Positions 62,319-64,000 of a DNA stretch of 64,000 nt are shown piece after piece. Position 1 is the stretch's first letter. Each line of letters begins with the position of its first letter. The notes below the pieces were generated by a model. It ran no database searches. It saw nothing but the letters and a program-made list of their open reading frames with translations, and had not been told where the DNA came from. Source of the stretch: CAYQCE01 sp964415885 (GTDB taxonomy: Bacteria > Zixibacteria > MSB-5A5 > JAABVY01 > JAHJOQ01); contig CAYQCE010000016.1 of the NCBI GenBank assembly GCA_964415885.1, positions 1 to 64,000 on the forward strand. Direction: 5' to 3'. The position numbers and the translations under genes are program-made.

Positions 62319-63170
62319 TCAGTTTCCGAGAGTCGTGGAGTAGTTCCAGACCGTATTGTCGGAGTTGACCTCGACACTGGCGGCGCCGTTGTCAGACACG
62401 GAAACCGTGAAGCTCCAGTTGGTGGTCGTGGTCGCGGTCGAACCACTTTCCGTGACTTCAGCGGTATGCACGACGGTCAGTGTAATGCTGCCGTCGGACG
62501 GCGTGCTGTCGTCGAGAGAACCGCTGGACTCCTTGTCGAACTGAAGGTCCTCAACGGTTACCGTGAAGGCATAGTTGTTATGGGTCTCGGTCGATCCGGA
62601 TGTCACATACTGGTCGAGTTCCCAATCCGCAGTGCCATCGACTATGACAGCATCCGAGGTGTACTCGGTGCCGCTGTAGCTGGCGCGGATATAGGTATCC
62701 TCCTCGTCGTAGTTCGACGATGTGCCATCGTAGCTCATGGTGACGTGTCCGGCATACTCGATACCTGTGGCGTGGATATCATACTGAGCATACGGATCGC
62801 CATCGAGGGTGAACATTATGCTGTCGACGACAACCTTGTTGTTGGATGTCGCGAAGCTGCCCAGATAGATCGAGTACCAGCCACCATCGTAGGTGTAGTC
62901 AATCGTGTCACCCGGGACCAGCGGGAGGCGATCGACCCAATTTGTCATAGTGTCGATCGGGAACTGCCACGGATTGGTCAGGGGGTTGAAGCTTCTCTCG
63001 ACGAGACTGTCGAGAACGCTGTTGGCCTCAGCCGAAATAGACTGGAAAGCCGGATTGTTCGGATCTCCCTGCTTAACGGTGGTTGTTGTACCACTGTCGG
63101 AAGAGCATCCCACAAGCAGAGTGAAGATCGCAAGCACGGCAATAAACCGCAGATACACAGGGCGCAACAT
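62319..63170 (-). CDS. Hypothetical exported lipoprotein
   Basis: The 283-residue protein has a lipoprotein signal ending in LLVGC (Cys at about residue 22), then a Thr/Ser-rich linker and a beta-rich domain with repeated Thr, Ser, Asp and Gly. No family is recognised. It lies 28 nt after argF and may be co-transcribed with it, or may stand alone. Confidence 0.75.
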   Translation of the reverse strand: MLRPVYLRFIAVLAIFTLLVGCSSDSGTTTTVKQGDPNNPAFQSISAEANSVLDSLVERSFNPLTNPWQFPIDTMTNWVDRLPLVPGDTIDYTYDGGWYSIYLGSFATSNNKVVVDSIMFTLDGDPYAQYDIHATGIEYAGHVTMSYDGTSSNYDEEDTYIRASYSGTEYTSDAVIVDGTADWELDQYVTSGSTETHNNYAFTVTVEDLQFDKESSGSLDDSTPSDGSITLTVVHTAEVTESGSTATTTTNWSFTVSVSDNGAASVEVNSDNTVWNYSTTLGN

Positions 63171-63197
63171 AACAACTACTCCTTCTTTAGAGAGAGT

Positions 63198-64000
63198 TTA
63201 GGGTTTGTTTTTCAAAAGCTGCGCCATGATTGCCTTCTGAATGTGCAGTCGGTTCTCCGCTTCATCGAACACGATCGAATGCGAACCGTCCATTACCTCG
63301 TCGGTGATTTCTCTGCCCCTCTCTGCCGGAAGACAATGCATGACCTTTACCTCGGGGGCGGCATGTTTCAGAAGCTCATCGTTGACCTGGAACTGTTTCA
63401 GGAGTCCCTGTTTCTTGTCGGCCAAATCCTTCTGACCCATACTTGCCCATACATCTGTATAGACTACATCGGCATCCTTAACCGCTTCTTTAGGGTCGTG
63501 CACTATCTCTATCTTCGAAACACCGGCATCCTGGGCCTTCTTCAGAATGTCCTTGTCCGGCAGAGTTTCGGGTGAAGTACCTATTACAAAATGAAACTTG
63601 AACAGCGTGGAAAGATTGAGCCATGAGTTGGTGATATTGTTGCCGTCACCGAGATACGCGATCTTTATGTCCTCGAATTTGTCGATATGCTCCCATACCG
63701 TGAGAATATCTCCGAGAATCTGGCACGGGTGTGTCAGATCGGTAAGACCGTTCACAACCGGAACAGTCGCACACTTACCCAGCTCCTCGACATCCGCATG
63801 GCTGAAAGTCCGTATCTGGATGAGACCAAGGTAGCGCGACAGCACGCGGGCGGCATCCGATATCGACTCACGTTTGCCAAGCTCGATCTCTTTCTCGGTG
63901 ATGTAGAGTGAGTTGCCGCCGAGTTCAAAAATCCCGGTCTCAAACGAAATTCGTGTCCTGAGCGAGGCTTTGTGGAAGATGCAACCGACGGTCATTCCCG
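63198..64000 (-). CDS. argF: Ornithine carbamoyltransferase (N-terminus cut by window edge)
   Basis: The frame runs off the right edge. It contains the carbamoyl-phosphate motif SLRTR (in KASLRTRISFETG), LTHPCQILGD, DGNNITNSW, and HCLPAERGREITDEV, all diagnostic for ornithine carbamoyltransferase of arginine synthesis. The SLRTR form of STRTR is common in this family. About 40-45 N-terminal residues are missing. Confidence 0.95.
   Translation of the reverse strand, partial: GMTVGCIFHKASLRTRISFETGIFELGGNSLYITEKEIELGKRESISDAARVLSRYLGLIQIRTFSHADVEELGKCATVPVVNGLTDLTHPCQILGDILTVWEHIDKFEDIKIAYLGDGNNITNSWLNLSTLFKFHFVIGTSPETLPDKDILKKAQDAGVSKIEIVHDPKEAVKDADVVYTDVWASMGQKDLADKKQGLLKQFQVNDELLKHAAPEVKVMHCLPAERGREITDEVMDGSHSIVFDEAENRLHIQKAIMAQLLKNKP

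Noticed and set aside
63900..64000. SLRTR instead of STRTR in ornithine carbamoyltransferase as a sign of altered substrate
   Set aside because: SLRTR is common among ordinary ornithine carbamoyltransferases, and the HCLPA and HPCQ motifs are intact.
1..64000. CRISPR arrays, insertion sequences, tRNA or rRNA genes
   Set aside because: I read the intergenic gaps on both strands and saw no repeat arrays, transposase fragments or cloverleaf/ribosomal RNA signatures; a tRNAscan or Rfam run would settle it.

Overview
The window comes from a Gram-negative (diderm) bacterium, GC-moderate, with dense and mostly minus-strand polycistronic gene order. The evidence for an outer membrane is a TamB/AsmA-like protein, FadL/PorV-like and YjbH-like barrels, several lipoproteins, and a sigma factor/anti-sigma/HtrA envelope module. 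A full F-type ATP synthase operon, Ccm cytochrome c maturation, type IV pilus ATPases with MglA/roadblock proteins, and an archaeal-type geranylgeranyl reductase fit an uncultured lineage of the FCB superphylum or a neighbour (Zixibacteria-like is my best guess; this is inference, as no rRNA gene is present). I saw no mobile element, CRISPR array, tRNA or rRNA. Codon use and style look uniform, so this reads as core chromosome rather than an island.

Layout. 1-2705 (minus): a truncated TamB/AsmA-like protein coupled to a carboxymuconolactone-decarboxylase-like protein. 2.9-4.3 kb (plus): a lysine 2,3-aminomutase-family radical SAM enzyme behind a long leader that may be structured. 4.4-7.0 kb (minus): ECF sigma factor, zf-HC2 anti-sigma factor and HtrA-like protease. 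7.1-11.8 kb: a DUF401 permease (minus), a nitroreductase (plus), and a plus-strand cassette of three exported proteins ending at a strong bidirectional terminator. 11.9-18.8 kb (minus): DUF885 peptidase, thioredoxin, CoA-binding protein, rhomboid protease, pseudo-receiver protein, CcdA, DUF2064 glycosyltransferase-like protein and creatininase-like hydrolase. 18.8-23.0 kb: a 1399-residue tandem acyl-CoA dehydratase activase.

23.2-27.8 kb (minus): ccmA-B-C-D-E-F, with a CcmE that carries Cys instead of the usual heme-binding His. 27.9-32.5 kb: cyclophilin, dxr, rseP and two tandem signal peptidase I genes. 32.6-33.3 kb: a HEAT-repeat protein. 33.5-40.9 kb: the complete ATP synthase operon atpZ-I-B-E-F-H-A-G-D-C with a clear promoter and a terminator. 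41.1-42.9 kb: a PilS-like histidine kinase.

43-52.9 kb (minus) is the most interesting stretch. It is one long run of a DUF4388 protein, a small membrane protein, a TPR-roadblock protein, a membrane-anchored roadblock-like protein, an MglB-like roadblock protein, an MglA-like GTPase with a ~310-residue disordered tail ending in a basic-aromatic tip, a further roadblock protein, then pilB, pilT and pilC, closed by a hairpin terminator. It looks like a GTPase polarity module wired directly to the type IV pilus motor. 53-57.2 kb: comEC with a degenerate C-terminal metallo-beta-lactamase domain, murJ, and rpsT (divergent, UUG start). 57.3-64 kb (minus): geranylgeranyl reductase plus 2[4Fe-4S] ferredoxin, a ParB/SbnI-like protein, secreted and hypothetical proteins, a degenerate RNase H-fold protein, a hotdog thioesterase, a lipoprotein and a truncated argF.

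Gene calls rest on translated sequence, motif recognition and spacing only; no database search was run.
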